NCBI RefSeq assembly: GCF_020782245.1
Contig: NZ_JAJGNP010000006.1
Coordinates: 147,680-211,679, forward strand
Source of the DNA: Sphingobium soli
GTDB taxonomy: Bacteria; Pseudomonadota; Alphaproteobacteria; Sphingomonadales; Sphingomonadaceae
Length of the DNA stretch: 64,000 nt
Direction: 5' to 3'
The notes below the pieces were generated by a model. The model did no database searches and had not been told where the DNA came from. It saw nothing but the letters and a program-made list of their open reading frames with translations. The position numbers were made by a program, and so were the translations under genes. Positions 18,436 through 27,400 of the stretch are shown here, piece after piece (within the stretch, counting starts at the first letter, position 1; every line of letters begins with the position of its first letter).

Positions 18436-19646
18436 GCGGGCTGCATGTCGCCGCAGAGCATGGCCGGCAAGTCGGCGAGCGTCGCGCTCCAGCGATAACG
18501 CTGCTCCATCCGGGCGCGCGCGGCGCGGCCCATCGCCTGCGCGCGGGCAGGATCGGCCAAGAGATCAAGAACCGCCTGCGCTTCGCCGGCCGGATCGGCA
18601 GCGACCAGCAGATGATCGCCATGGGTGGCGTCAATGCCCTCGGCCGCCTGTGGCGAGGCAACGACCGGGCGCGCCATCGCCATCGCTTCCAGCACCTTGT
18701 TCTGGATGCCGCGCGCGATCCGCAGCGGCGCGACCACGACATCGGCGGCGGCAAGCCAACCGCGCACGTCGGGCACGCCGCCCGTCACGATGACGCCGGG
18801 CAGGTGGGACAGCGCCTCCACCTGCGGCGACGGATTGCGGCCGACGATGGCGAAGCGTGTGGTCGGATGGACTGCCTGCACACGGGGCAGCACATCGCGG
18901 GCGAAACTCTCCACCGCCTCCACATTGGGGCGATAGTCCATCTGCCCGGTGAAGACGAGCAACGGTCCTTGCCCGCTATCGACCGGGTCTAGGGCCGCGG
19001 CGGGATCGAAATAGTCGAGCGCAACGCCATTTTCGATGGCGATGACGCGATCGGGGCCAAGTCCCGTGGCATCGCGGAACAGCGCGGCTTCCGCTTCGCT
19101 CACGAAACTGGACAGGTCCGCGCAGGCGGCGACGCGGCGTTCGAAATCGAACAGCAACCGGCCTTCGCGGCGATTGACCCAGGCCATGGGGCCGCTGCCC
19201 TGCCGGCCATAGGCGGCATATTTGGCCGAATCGAAATCGACGAAATCCATCATGAAGCGGACGCTTGGCGCCAGTGGCGGCACAAAATGCGCCATTTGCG
19301 CGGAATAGGCGAACACCGCGCGGATCGGGCGGTCGGCCAGAGTCTGCCGCACCCATTGGTGCAGATCGGGATGGTCGAACAACGACACCAGCATCGACTG
19401 ACGCTTGGCAAGGCCGGTGAGGCCCGCGACCAGCTTCGACCGGTCGCGCCGCAACACGCATTGGCTGGCGGCGACCTGCGCCAGATCGGCGGCCAAGCCC
19501 ATATCGCGATCATCGTCGGCAAAGCAGCCGACATGCACCGGCGCGACCTGCGCCAGGCGCTTCAACATATGGCAGGAGCGAATCTTGTCGCCGCGATCGG
19601 GCGGAAAGGGAACGCGATGGCACAGGAACAGAATGTCGCCGCTCAT
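18432..19646 (-). CDS. XrtA-system glycosyltransferase (TIGR03087-type, GT4)
   Basis: ATG at 19646 overlaps the FemAB-gene stop, giving 404 residues that begin MSGDILFLCHRVPFPPDRGD, the characteristic opening of this exosortase-associated glycosyltransferase family. FTGQMDYRPNVEAVESFARD near residue 233 and GVIVTGGVPDVRGWLAAADV mark the GT-B C-terminal domain. RIARGIQNKVLEAMAMARPV contains the donor-binding EAMAM element. It probably adds a sugar to the polysaccharide made by this locus. The donor is unknown. The longer frame upstream reads antisense sequence and is not used. Confidence 0.9.
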   Translation of the reverse strand: MSGDILFLCHRVPFPPDRGDKIRSCHMLKRLAQVAPVHVGCFADDDRDMGLAADLAQVAASQCVLRRDRSKLVAGLTGLAKRQSMLVSLFDHPDLHQWVRQTLADRPIRAVFAYSAQMAHFVPPLAPSVRFMMDFVDFDSAKYAAYGRQGSGPMAWVNRREGRLLFDFERRVAACADLSSFVSEAEAALFRDATGLGPDRVIAIENGVALDYFDPAAALDPVDSGQGPLLVFTGQMDYRPNVEAVESFARDVLPRVQAVHPTTRFAIVGRNPSPQVEALSHLPGVIVTGGVPDVRGWLAAADVVVAPLRIARGIQNKVLEAMAMARPVVASPQAAEGIDATHGDHLLVAADPAGEAQAVLDLLADPARAQAMGRAARARMEQRYRWSATLADLPAMLCGDMQPA

Positions 19647-20713
19647 CCCAGGCCCCGCGCGATCAGCGGGCCGATCAGGTTGGCGACCGGCAGCGGCAAT
19701 TTCTTCCACAGATCGATGCGCCGCTGATATTTGGCGCTGTTGGGGTCGATATCGCGCGCCGCGCCGTGCGGCGACCAGGCATGATAGGCGAGCGGTACGG
19801 GTTCGAAGCCAAAGCTCTTCTTCCAAGCCGCCTGCCCGCTTCCGACCTTCGACCGGCCGAAATCGAAAATCTCCATGCCGCGCGCGCGGGCATGGCCCAT
19901 CAGGCGAAAATAGAGGAGTTCGTTGGACCGCAGCCGCCGCGCGTCGCCGATGCCGCCGCCCCAAAAGGGCATGGCCCGGCCCTTATGATAGAGGGTGAGC
20001 ACCGCCGACACGGCGCGATCCCCTTCGCGCACGATCAATATGTCGGCATCCTCGCCAAACTGCTCCAGCACCGCGCGGAACAGGCGCGCCGGAAAGACCG
20101 GCGTGCCAAGGTTGCGCACGCTGGTGGCGTACACGCGATAATGGTCGCGCAGATGCTGCCGCTCGCGCCCGACCTCGAAGTGCAGCGCGGAATTGGCGAG
20201 CGCCTTGCGCAATTCGGCGCGGTGCTTGCGCGGGATGGCGAGGAGTTCGGCCTCCTCGTCGGAAGCCAGCGGACGGGAAAAGCCCAGATGCTGCCCCTCG
20301 CGCGTCTGCCATTCGCCGCCCGGCGCGGGGCCGCCGCGCAGTTCGATGGCTATGTCGCCGCGATCGTGCGACAGGTCGCGCGCCGCCTGCGCCAGCATGG
20401 CGACAGCGCGCGCGTCATCGGCCAATATCCCGCCATCGACGGCAAATCCGCTCGACACGAGAGCCTGCCCGAACAGCGCGCTTTTCATATGATGCAGCGG
20501 CAGCAATCCGACGATGCGGCCAGAAGGGGCCACTGCCACCAGCATCAGCGCGCGGTTCCCCGTCGCCTCCTCGATCGCGCGCAGCCAGGCCGGGCGGTGA
20601 AAGGGCGTCGATTCCGCGTGGCCCAGGACATAATCCTCCGCCGCTTGCGCCTGCGCGCCATCGCGCAGGTCGAGCGTCGTGACGCTTAGTCCGGCGGCTG
20701 AACCCTGGATCAT
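19643..20713 (-). CDS. FemAB-family XrtA/PEP-CTERM-system-associated protein
   Basis: The 356-residue protein has the double GNAT layout of FemAB/peptidoglycan-bridge-type aminoacyltransferases. The N-terminal part has HAESTPFHRPAWLRAIEEAT. The C-terminal part has LYHKGRAMPFWGGGIGDARR and GMEIFDFGRSKVGSGQAAWKK, the latter a family hallmark. In exosortase-A loci this protein is consistently present. A role as an acyl- or aminoacyl-transferase acting on the glycan is likely but not proven. Both ends overlap neighbours by four bases, so it is tightly coupled to the deacetylase and the glycosyltransferase genes. Confidence 0.9.
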   Translation of the reverse strand: MIQGSAAGLSVTTLDLRDGAQAQAAEDYVLGHAESTPFHRPAWLRAIEEATGNRALMLVAVAPSGRIVGLLPLHHMKSALFGQALVSSGFAVDGGILADDARAVAMLAQAARDLSHDRGDIAIELRGGPAPGGEWQTREGQHLGFSRPLASDEEAELLAIPRKHRAELRKALANSALHFEVGRERQHLRDHYRVYATSVRNLGTPVFPARLFRAVLEQFGEDADILIVREGDRAVSAVLTLYHKGRAMPFWGGGIGDARRLRSNELLYFRLMGHARARGMEIFDFGRSKVGSGQAAWKKSFGFEPVPLAYHAWSPHGAARDIDPNSAKYQRRIDLWKKLPLPVANLIGPLIARGLG

Positions 20714-21555
20714 GCTGCGCGCGCGGCCTCCGCATCGGCCAGCGCGTCGACCCGCGTCCAGGCAAAATCGCGCGTCAGGCGGCGCAGCTTATCGGCCATG
20801 ACCGACAGGTTGCTATAATGGCGCAGGCGCGATCGCAGCGGCGCGCCAGCGACTCGCGGCTGGCCGGGGTCGATTTCCCACGGATGGAAATAGATGATCG
20901 CCGGCCGCTTGGCCTCTTCATTGACCTGCCGGATCGCCCAGCGCGAAAAACCATAAGGCAGCAGACGGAAAAAGCCCCCGCCCCCGGCCGCGAGCGTGCG
21001 CTTGCCCCATTTGGCGGTCGTCACCGGCAGTTCGACAAGCGGCGAATCCGCGACCGGCTTCCAGGCGAAACGCGGCGAATCGGGCCAGCCATAATGATCG
21101 TGACGGATCGGGGCGACGCTGGAGGAATAGCGATAGCCTTCTTCCGCCAGGATCGCGTGCGCCCAGGGCGTGCGCGGATCGATGGAGAAGCTGGGCGCAC
21201 GATAGCCGGTCACGGCCTGCCCGCTCGCATCCTCCAGCAATCCGCGCGCCTTGCGCAGGTCGGCGCGGAACTGGTCTGGAGTGAAGGTGAAGACGCGCGC
21301 ATGGTCATAGCCATGGCTGGCGACCTCATGCCCCGCATCGACGATCCGCCGCATCAGCGCGGGATAGCGTTCCGCCACCCAGCCCAGGGTGAAGAAGGTG
21401 GCGCTGACACCTGCTTGCGCAAACAAATCCAGCACCGCGTCGGTGTTGCGCTCGACACGGTGGGACAGGCTGTCCCAGTCGGCGCGGTCGATCGTGCGTT
21501 CGAACGCGCCGACCTGGAACCAGTCCTCGACATCGACCGAAAGGGCGTTCCGCAT
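20710..21555 (-). CDS. XrtA-system polysaccharide deacetylase (NodB domain plus DUF3473)
   Basis: The 281-residue protein opens with NALSVDVEDWFQVGAFERT, where the paired aspartates are catalytic and metal-binding in the carbohydrate-esterase-4 fold. EVASHGYDHARVFTFTPDQF carries the metal-binding SHGYDH histidines, and GYRAPSFSIDP is motif 3. The C-terminal region (KRPAIIYFHPWEIDPGQPRV) is the DUF3473 tail typical of the exosortase-linked group. It removes acetyl groups from N-acetylated sugars of the polymer, probably in the cytoplasm or periplasm. No signal peptide is visible. It lies 30 bases after the AAA ATPase gene and overlaps the FemAB gene. Confidence 0.93.
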   Translation of the reverse strand: MRNALSVDVEDWFQVGAFERTIDRADWDSLSHRVERNTDAVLDLFAQAGVSATFFTLGWVAERYPALMRRIVDAGHEVASHGYDHARVFTFTPDQFRADLRKARGLLEDASGQAVTGYRAPSFSIDPRTPWAHAILAEEGYRYSSSVAPIRHDHYGWPDSPRFAWKPVADSPLVELPVTTAKWGKRTLAAGGGGFFRLLPYGFSRWAIRQVNEEAKRPAIIYFHPWEIDPGQPRVAGAPLRSRLRHYSNLSVMADKLRRLTRDFAWTRVDALADAEAARAA

Positions 21556-21585
21556 GACGTTCCTATCTTCGTGGCGCGGCGCGGA

Positions 21586-23313
21586 TCAGGCGACGGCCGC
21601 GTCCCGCACGACCTCGTCCATCCGGTCTTCCCGCTCGACCCATTCGACCAGCATGGTCAGCACGCGGCGCAGCGCGACATCATGCTCCTCCGCCCGGAAT
21701 TCGAGCGAAGCCAGACGTTCCTCGATCAGGGTGAAGCAATCCTTGAGCGCATCGGGATCGATCGTCTGGGGCGGCGTGAACGGCGCGTGCGACTGCACGG
21801 CGCGCAGCGACGCGATTTCCGCGCGCAGGGCGGCGATTTCGTCCTGCATGTCACGGCGCAGGTCACTCATGCCCTCTGCCGGATCGGGCGTTGCCGCAAC
21901 CGGCGCGGTCGCGTCGCCTTCGTCCAGCACCTTCTCATCGAAATGATCGAGCGATGTCTGCATGTCGGCGATCTCCGCATTCATGTCCCATTTGCCGTCC
22001 GCGATTGGCGCGGCTTCCGGCGTGGACCAGGACTCCGAGTCCCAGTCGGCCACGTCGGCATCCTCTTCCTCGCGCAGAGCCACGTCCGACGGCGGAGCGA
22101 AGGGCGCCCGGTCGGCGGGTGGCGCGAAGGGCGCGGCTTCGTCGATCGGGGCGTTTACGGCCGCATCGACAGGATCGACGAAGGGCGCTGGCTCCGTATC
22201 CTGGCCGGCCGCATCCACCGGGTCGCTTTCCTCCAGCGCGGTGAAGGGCACCGGGGTCCAATCCTCCTGCGCCTGCTCCTCCGGCACCGGGGCGTATTCC
22301 TCCTGCGAGGCGGCAATGTCACGGTCCCACACGGGGTCGTCGACCAGGTCGGCGGTTTCATCCGCCTCGACCGCCTTGAACTCCTCAGCGACTTCTGCTT
22401 GCACGAACGGCTGTGCATCCTCGTCGGCTTCGACTGTCTCCGCGATCATGTCCTCCTGCACGTCGTCCAGCGCGGAGGCGGCGATCGGTTCCGGCATGAT
22501 ATCGACGTCCAGCCCCATATCGGCCACCACCGCCGCTACCGCGTCGGCGTCGATCTCATGAATTTGCTCGATCGCGCCCAGCAGCAGGACGCGGCTGATC
22601 AGCGCATTCAAACGGCGCGGCACGCCGCCGGTCGCGGCATAGAGCGCGGAGAAGGAGGCGGGCGTGAAGGCGGGATTGCCGGTCCAACCGGCGATCCCCA
22701 GCCGATGGATCACATAGGGTTCGATTTCGCTCGGCAGCATCGGTTCCAGATGATGGGTGGCGATGACGCGCTGGCGCAACTGCTCCAGATCGGGCGAGCG
22801 CAGCAGGTCGCGAAACTCCGGCTGCCCCAGCAGGAAGATTTGCAGCAGCGACTGGCCGCCCAGCTGAAAATTGGACAGCATCCGCAATTCCTCGATCGCC
22901 GAAACGCTGAGGTTCTGCGCCTCATCGACGATCAGCAGCGACCGCCGGCCGGCGCGCGCCTGGCCATGCAGATAACCTTCGATCTTTTGCAGCGTCGCCG
23001 CCTTGGTATAGCCTTCGGTTACAAGGCCAAAGCTCTGCGCGGCAAGGCGCAGCATGTCGTCGCCCTCCACCTGCGTCGATACGATCTTGACGGCGGTCAG
23101 CCGCGAAGGATCGATCGTCTGCATCAGATGGCCGACCAAAGTGGTCTTGCCTGCGCCGATGTCGCCGGTGATGACGATGAAGCCTTCGCCCTGCGCCAGG
23201 CCATAGCCCAGATAGGACAGCGCCTTGCGGTGCGTCGCGCTTTCGAAATAATAATGCGGGTCCGGCGTCAGCTGGAACGGGCGGCCCTGAAGTCCGTAAT
23301 AGTGCTCGTACAT
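21586..23313 (-). CDS. XrtA-system ExeA-like AAA ATPase with long acidic C-terminal tail
   Basis: ATG at 23313 gives 575 residues starting MYEHYYGLQGRPFQLTPDPH, the standard opening of the group. Walker A is GDIGAGKTT at residues 50-58 and Walker B is SLLIVDEAQNL. The domain resembles ExeA/GspA ATPases. After about residue 270 comes a tail of 300 residues that is very acidic and Ala/Pro/Glu-rich, and is probably disordered. Near the end a coiled-coil-like stretch (DLRRDMQDEIAALRAEIASL) could mediate oligomerisation. The tail is longer and more repetitive than the compact ATPase core requires. It may energise or gate assembly of the exopolysaccharide export machine, but its exact partner is unknown. 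Confidence 0.88.
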   Translation of the reverse strand: MYEHYYGLQGRPFQLTPDPHYYFESATHRKALSYLGYGLAQGEGFIVITGDIGAGKTTLVGHLMQTIDPSRLTAVKIVSTQVEGDDMLRLAAQSFGLVTEGYTKAATLQKIEGYLHGQARAGRRSLLIVDEAQNLSVSAIEELRMLSNFQLGGQSLLQIFLLGQPEFRDLLRSPDLEQLRQRVIATHHLEPMLPSEIEPYVIHRLGIAGWTGNPAFTPASFSALYAATGGVPRRLNALISRVLLLGAIEQIHEIDADAVAAVVADMGLDVDIMPEPIAASALDDVQEDMIAETVEADEDAQPFVQAEVAEEFKAVEADETADLVDDPVWDRDIAASQEEYAPVPEEQAQEDWTPVPFTALEESDPVDAAGQDTEPAPFVDPVDAAVNAPIDEAAPFAPPADRAPFAPPSDVALREEEDADVADWDSESWSTPEAAPIADGKWDMNAEIADMQTSLDHFDEKVLDEGDATAPVAATPDPAEGMSDLRRDMQDEIAALRAEIASLRAVQSHAPFTPPQTIDPDALKDCFTLIEERLASLEFRAEEHDVALRRVLTMLVEWVEREDRMDEVVRDAAVA

Positions 23314-23338
23314 TAGCTCGTCTCCATGCCCCCAGGCG

Positions 23339-24943
23339 CTAGAAGCTGTAGCGCAGGCCAACCTGCCCCAGCGCGCTGATCACCGTGTCGATATCGTCTG
23401 CCTGAACCCCGTCCAGACCCAGCGAGGCGGACGCCGACAGGCGCCGGCTCAGCCCCTTGAAATAGCTGGTGAACCCGCCATAGTTCAGCACGTCCGGGCG
23501 GCCGCCGCTGGCGTCGAAATAATTGATGTAAGCGACGGTTTCCAGGCTGTCGCGATCGTTGAACGCATAGGTCATCGACCCATTGCCGAACCAGTTTTCG
23601 TCCCGCGATCCGCGCACCAGCACCATTTCGCCCTGCGGCGTAATGAACTTGCGCTGCGAATAGCCGGCGCCCAGGCCCCAGCCCCATTGCCCGCGCCGCA
23701 GCGCATATTGCGCCGCCACGCCGCGATAGCGGAAATTCGCCGCCGTGATGCCCGACAAGGCATCGTTGAAACATTGTCCCCCGCCCGTGACGGAGAAGGC
23801 GCAGCCGGTGATGTCGCCCGTGAAGGGATTGCGCGCAACGTCGAAATTGCTTCCCGACAGCGCCCCCACATTGGAGGTGATGACCCGCCCGAAACTGTCG
23901 ATGCCGTCGAACACGACCAGTGCGAAATGGCTGTCCTGGCCCTGCCACAGGAAGCTGCCCTGATAGGTCATGCCGCCATAGCGTTCGCCCACCCGCGCCT
24001 GAAGCGAGGTGCGGCGGCTGGGCCGCCAGAGCACGCCGGCGTCCCAGATGATGTCGCTGAAATCATAGATCAGCGCGCGCGGCGAGCTGTTGTCGGTGAC
24101 ATAGCGGCCATTGCGGATGACCGGCAGGCCGTCTTCGTCCAACAACGGCGACCGCTGGCTGATCTGTATGTCTTCATAGCCGACACCCCCCACCAGGGCG
24201 ACAGTGGGGGAAATCGGCACGGTAGCGTCCACCCGGCCCCAGGCGTCCTCGAACCGCTGATCCAGCTGCCGCGCATCTTCGCGGTCATAGCCCGCGCTCG
24301 CGGTCAGGCCGACGCCCGGCAGCAGCGTGTCAGGTGAAAAGCCGACCGATCCCAGCAGGCTGTGCGTCCAGCTGTCGGCGAAGGAACCATTGGGCTGCGC
24401 ACCCGCGAAATTCTGGTCGACGCTGTCATCCACCCGCGCATAGCCCAGGCGATAGGAGGCATTGACGTTGAGATCGCCCAGTTGCGTCGTATAGGACGGC
24501 CCGGCATAGGCGGCCCAGACCTGGCTGGTATAAGTATCGCGCTGCGGCAGCGCGCCCGACAGGCCATCGGTGCGCACGCGGCTGGCAAGGCCCCCGGTCT
24601 GGAAGGTCAGGCCGCGCGCCACGTTGAAATTGGCGCTGGCGATGCCGCTCAACACATCCTGATCGACCGCCTGGCTGCCCCAGCCGAAGCTATGATTATA
24701 TTGGGCGTCGATCACCGCTTCGACGCGGCGATTCTGCACTTCGGCGGTGATGCCGGCGGTGACGTTGGTGTAGGTCAGCACGTCGCCACCGCCCTTCAAC
24801 GGCGCGGTCACAACCTGGTCGATGCCCAGATACGGCACGACATCGACGCGGCGATCGGCGCGCGACTCCTGCGCGGCGGCCGGGCTTGCCGCCAGCGCGG
24901 CGATGGCCGCAGACGCAAGCCAGATGGTGCGATGGAGCGTCAT
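23339..24943 (-). CDS. XrtA/PEP-CTERM-associated outer-membrane beta-barrel protein (TIGR03016-type)
   Basis: The 534-residue protein has a signal peptide (TIWLASAAIAALAASPAAAQ) and then alternating amphipathic strands with many aromatic ends, as in outer-membrane barrels. The C-terminus ends GQVGLRYSF, with the terminal phenylalanine typical of barrels inserted by BAM. It matches the exosortase-associated PEP-CTERM outer-membrane family in length and place. It probably helps the polymer cross the outer membrane. Its start overlaps the stop of the tyrosine-kinase-like gene by four bases (24940-24943). Confidence 0.9.
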   Translation of the reverse strand: MTLHRTIWLASAAIAALAASPAAAQESRADRRVDVVPYLGIDQVVTAPLKGGGDVLTYTNVTAGITAEVQNRRVEAVIDAQYNHSFGWGSQAVDQDVLSGIASANFNVARGLTFQTGGLASRVRTDGLSGALPQRDTYTSQVWAAYAGPSYTTQLGDLNVNASYRLGYARVDDSVDQNFAGAQPNGSFADSWTHSLLGSVGFSPDTLLPGVGLTASAGYDREDARQLDQRFEDAWGRVDATVPISPTVALVGGVGYEDIQISQRSPLLDEDGLPVIRNGRYVTDNSSPRALIYDFSDIIWDAGVLWRPSRRTSLQARVGERYGGMTYQGSFLWQGQDSHFALVVFDGIDSFGRVITSNVGALSGSNFDVARNPFTGDITGCAFSVTGGGQCFNDALSGITAANFRYRGVAAQYALRRGQWGWGLGAGYSQRKFITPQGEMVLVRGSRDENWFGNGSMTYAFNDRDSLETVAYINYFDASGGRPDVLNYGGFTSYFKGLSRRLSASASLGLDGVQADDIDTVISALGQVGLRYSF

Positions 24944-25863
24944 CCGCGCCCCTCCCCCTTGTCATGATAATGGCCGAAATGCCGTCCCGTCGTGAAGCGC
25001 GCGGCATTGAGCAGCAGGCGCACCTGCACCCCGCCCTTGAGCAAGGCGGCAGCTTCGCGCACCGCGCTTTCACTGGTCCGGTCGGCCTGCACCACCAGCA
25101 ACGCGATGGCGGCATGGCCGGCCAGCACCGCGGCCGGCGACGCGCCGAGCAAAGGCGGCGAATCGAAGATCAGCACGCGTTCGGGCCGGCCTTCGGTCAG
25201 GCGCGCCAGCAAATGCTGAGTGCGGCTCGAGGTCAGATATTCGGTGTCATTGTTGCTGCGCTGCCCGGCGGACAGGACCGAAAGCGAGGGCAGGTCGGTG
25301 CGAACGATGCAATCCTCGATCGCGATCATCGGGTCGGCCAGCGCATCCATCAGCCCCGGACCGGGGTTGAGGCCCAGGCTCTGCGGAATCGACGGGCTGC
25401 CGAAATCGGCATCGACCAGCAGGATTTCCAGGTCCTTCTCCGCCGCCAGGCTGAGCGCCAGGTTGATCGCGCAAAAGCTCTTGCCCTCGCCGCTGTTGGG
25501 GGAGCAGACGAGGATGCGGTTGCCGCGCGGATTGTCGCGCAGCTGCGCCAGCAGGTCGCGCTTAAGCAGCCGGAATTCCTCGCTCATCACGGTCACCGGG
25601 CCTTCGGGCAACAGGAAGCCGCCCTGCGCCAGCGCGTCGCGGTCGATCGGCTGCACCGGGCCCGTCCAGGCCGGCGCGCGCGTGACCGGCGCATCGGGCG
25701 CGCCCGGCGCAACCGGCACGTCGACGGGCGGCGGCAGCGGCGCATCGGCAGGCACATCGACCGCCGGGGCAGCGCGCCCCTTCAGGGCAGCGGAGAAGTC
25801 ATAAATCTGGGTCGCGCGCTCTATCAGCGATCCGCGGCCCTTGATGGAGCTATGCTGGTTCAT
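24940..25863 (-). CDS. XrtA-associated BY-kinase-like ATPase (Wzc/CpsD cytoplasmic domain type)
   Basis: ATG at 25863 gives 307 residues. After a proline-rich linker (about residues 30-65) the P-loop domain has Walker A CSPNSGEGKSFCAINLA, Walker A' LEILLVDADFGSPS and Walker B RVLIFDSPPLL. These are the three motifs of bacterial tyrosine kinases. The C-terminus has a single tyrosine (HFGHYHDKGEGRG) rather than the usual tyrosine cluster, so autophosphorylation there may be limited or absent. It works with the chain-length protein upstream, which supplies the membrane activator domain, to control polymer length and export. Spacing to that gene is 14 bases. Confidence 0.9.
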   Translation of the reverse strand: MNQHSSIKGRGSLIERATQIYDFSAALKGRAAPAVDVPADAPLPPPVDVPVAPGAPDAPVTRAPAWTGPVQPIDRDALAQGGFLLPEGPVTVMSEEFRLLKRDLLAQLRDNPRGNRILVCSPNSGEGKSFCAINLALSLAAEKDLEILLVDADFGSPSIPQSLGLNPGPGLMDALADPMIAIEDCIVRTDLPSLSVLSAGQRSNNDTEYLTSSRTQHLLARLTEGRPERVLIFDSPPLLGASPAAVLAGHAAIALLVVQADRTSESAVREAAALLKGGVQVRLLLNAARFTTGRHFGHYHDKGEGRG

Positions 25864-25877
25864 GGGATCGCGCTCCT

Positions 25878-27398
25878 TCACGCCATGCCGCGCTGGACAA
25901 ATTCGACCGCGATCAGCAGCAGGCAGACGCCCGCCAGCCCTCCGCTCGCGGCGGCAAACCATTTCATGCGCTGTTTCTCAACCGCTTGCTGGGCAGCGCT
26001 GCGCACCTGGCTGATCGAGCCGGCGACCGGCAGGCCGATCGCCCGCTCCAGCCGCGCGGCGGTGGAAAAGCTGCCCTTGAGTTGGCCTAGGGCAAAGGCG
26101 ACGCCAATGCCGGCGGCGATGGCGAGCACGAGCACGCCCAGCAGCAGCAGCGGACGGTTGGGTGCGGTCGGCGCGGTCGGCGTGCTGGGCGGCTGGATCA
26201 CGCGGAACTGCACCGCGCCGGTTTCGGTCTTCACCTCGCCGCGCAGGCGGATTTCCTCGCGGTCGGCGAGCAGCTTGTCATATTGGGTCTTGAGAACCTC
26301 ATAGTCGCGGTCGAGCTTTTCCTGCTCCGATGCGATACCCGGCTCATCGACCTGGCGTGACATCATCGCGTTGAGATCGGCCTGAAGCTGCGCCTTGCGC
26401 GCCTGGAGCGCCTGCACCGTGGCGGCGCGTTCGGCCTGCATCGACTTGATCGACAGATAGGCGGGATTGGGCGTGCCGCCGCCGCTCGCGCTACCGCCGC
26501 CGCCGTTCTTGCGCAGCGCCTCGACCTCGCGCTGGGCGGCGATGACGTCGGGGTGGTTGTTGGTCCAGCCGCGCGCCTTCATTGACGCGAGATTGGCCTG
26601 CGCCTGCGCCAATGCCGACGGTCCGCCCGAAGCGCCCACGCCCGGCAGCGTCTGCGGCGTCCCGGCCAATTGGCCGTTCATCGCCGACAGCGCGCTTTGC
26701 GCCTGCACCAGTTGCGAATCGATGGTGTTGATCTCCATCCGCGCCGCGTCCATGCGCTGGCTGATGGAGCCCGCGCCCGGCAGCAGCCCGGCATAACGCT
26801 GGGCAAATTCGATGCGACGCTGGTCGGCGGCCTCCAACTGCTTGGCGCGGCCAGCGATCTGCTGGTCAAGAAACGCCAGGCTCTGCTTGGTTTCGCGGCG
26901 GTCGCCCGACAGATTTTCCTCCTGGAAAATGTCGATCAGCTTTTGCACCACCTGCTGCGCGATGCGCGCATTGGCGCCGTCCGACAGACTCGAATCGGCC
27001 GAAATGGCGCTGATGTCGATCATGCTGGGATCGGCCTGCGCCATCACGCTGATGTTTTCGCGCAGCGTCGTGATCTTGGCGGCGATGTCGCGCGGGCCGG
27101 ACACGGACTGCGACAGGTCAGTGCCGCGCACGACCTTTTCCAGATTTTCCGCGCTTGCCAGCGTGCTGCGCAGCCGGTCGAGATCCTGTTGCGACTGGAC
27201 TTGGGTGATACCCATGCGGTCTTCCAGCAGCGACTGGGTGTTCACATAGACCCGCGCCTTGGACTGGTAGCTGTTGGGGATGAGCGCGACGCCCAGCCAG
27301 CCAAGCATGGCGACGCCCCAGGCGACCGCCAGCGCCACCCAGCGCCGGTTCCATATGCCGTGCAGCAGCACGAGCAGTTCATCGTAAAGGCCCGCCAT
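25878..27398 (-). CDS. XrtA-system polysaccharide chain-length determinant (Wzz/PCP type)
   Basis: The 506-residue inner-membrane protein has one transmembrane segment near each end (WVALAVAWGVAMLGWLGVAL near residue 20 and ASGGLAGVCLLLIAVEFV at the end) plus a third near residue 410 (LLLLGVLVLAIAAGIGVAFA). The Wzz motif lies at the N-terminus. Between them is a long periplasmic coiled-coil region (LAFLDQQIAGRAKQLEAADQ and later KLDRDYEVLKTQYDKLLADR). PCP proteins set polymer length and stimulate the partner kinase. It sits two bases after the export lipoprotein gene and 14 before the kinase gene, the standard order. Confidence 0.93.
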   Translation of the reverse strand: MAGLYDELLVLLHGIWNRRWVALAVAWGVAMLGWLGVALIPNSYQSKARVYVNTQSLLEDRMGITQVQSQQDLDRLRSTLASAENLEKVVRGTDLSQSVSGPRDIAAKITTLRENISVMAQADPSMIDISAISADSSLSDGANARIAQQVVQKLIDIFQEENLSGDRRETKQSLAFLDQQIAGRAKQLEAADQRRIEFAQRYAGLLPGAGSISQRMDAARMEINTIDSQLVQAQSALSAMNGQLAGTPQTLPGVGASGGPSALAQAQANLASMKARGWTNNHPDVIAAQREVEALRKNGGGGSASGGGTPNPAYLSIKSMQAERAATVQALQARKAQLQADLNAMMSRQVDEPGIASEQEKLDRDYEVLKTQYDKLLADREEIRLRGEVKTETGAVQFRVIQPPSTPTAPTAPNRPLLLLGVLVLAIAAGIGVAFALGQLKGSFSTAARLERAIGLPVAGSISQVRSAAQQAVEKQRMKWFAAASGGLAGVCLLLIAVEFVQRGMA

Positions 27399-27400
27399 GG

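Noticed and set aside
20818..23316. 832-codon rightward frame opposite the deacetylase and AAA ATPase genes
   Set aside because: No domain, no start site; the opposite strand encodes complete, recognisable proteins in operon order.
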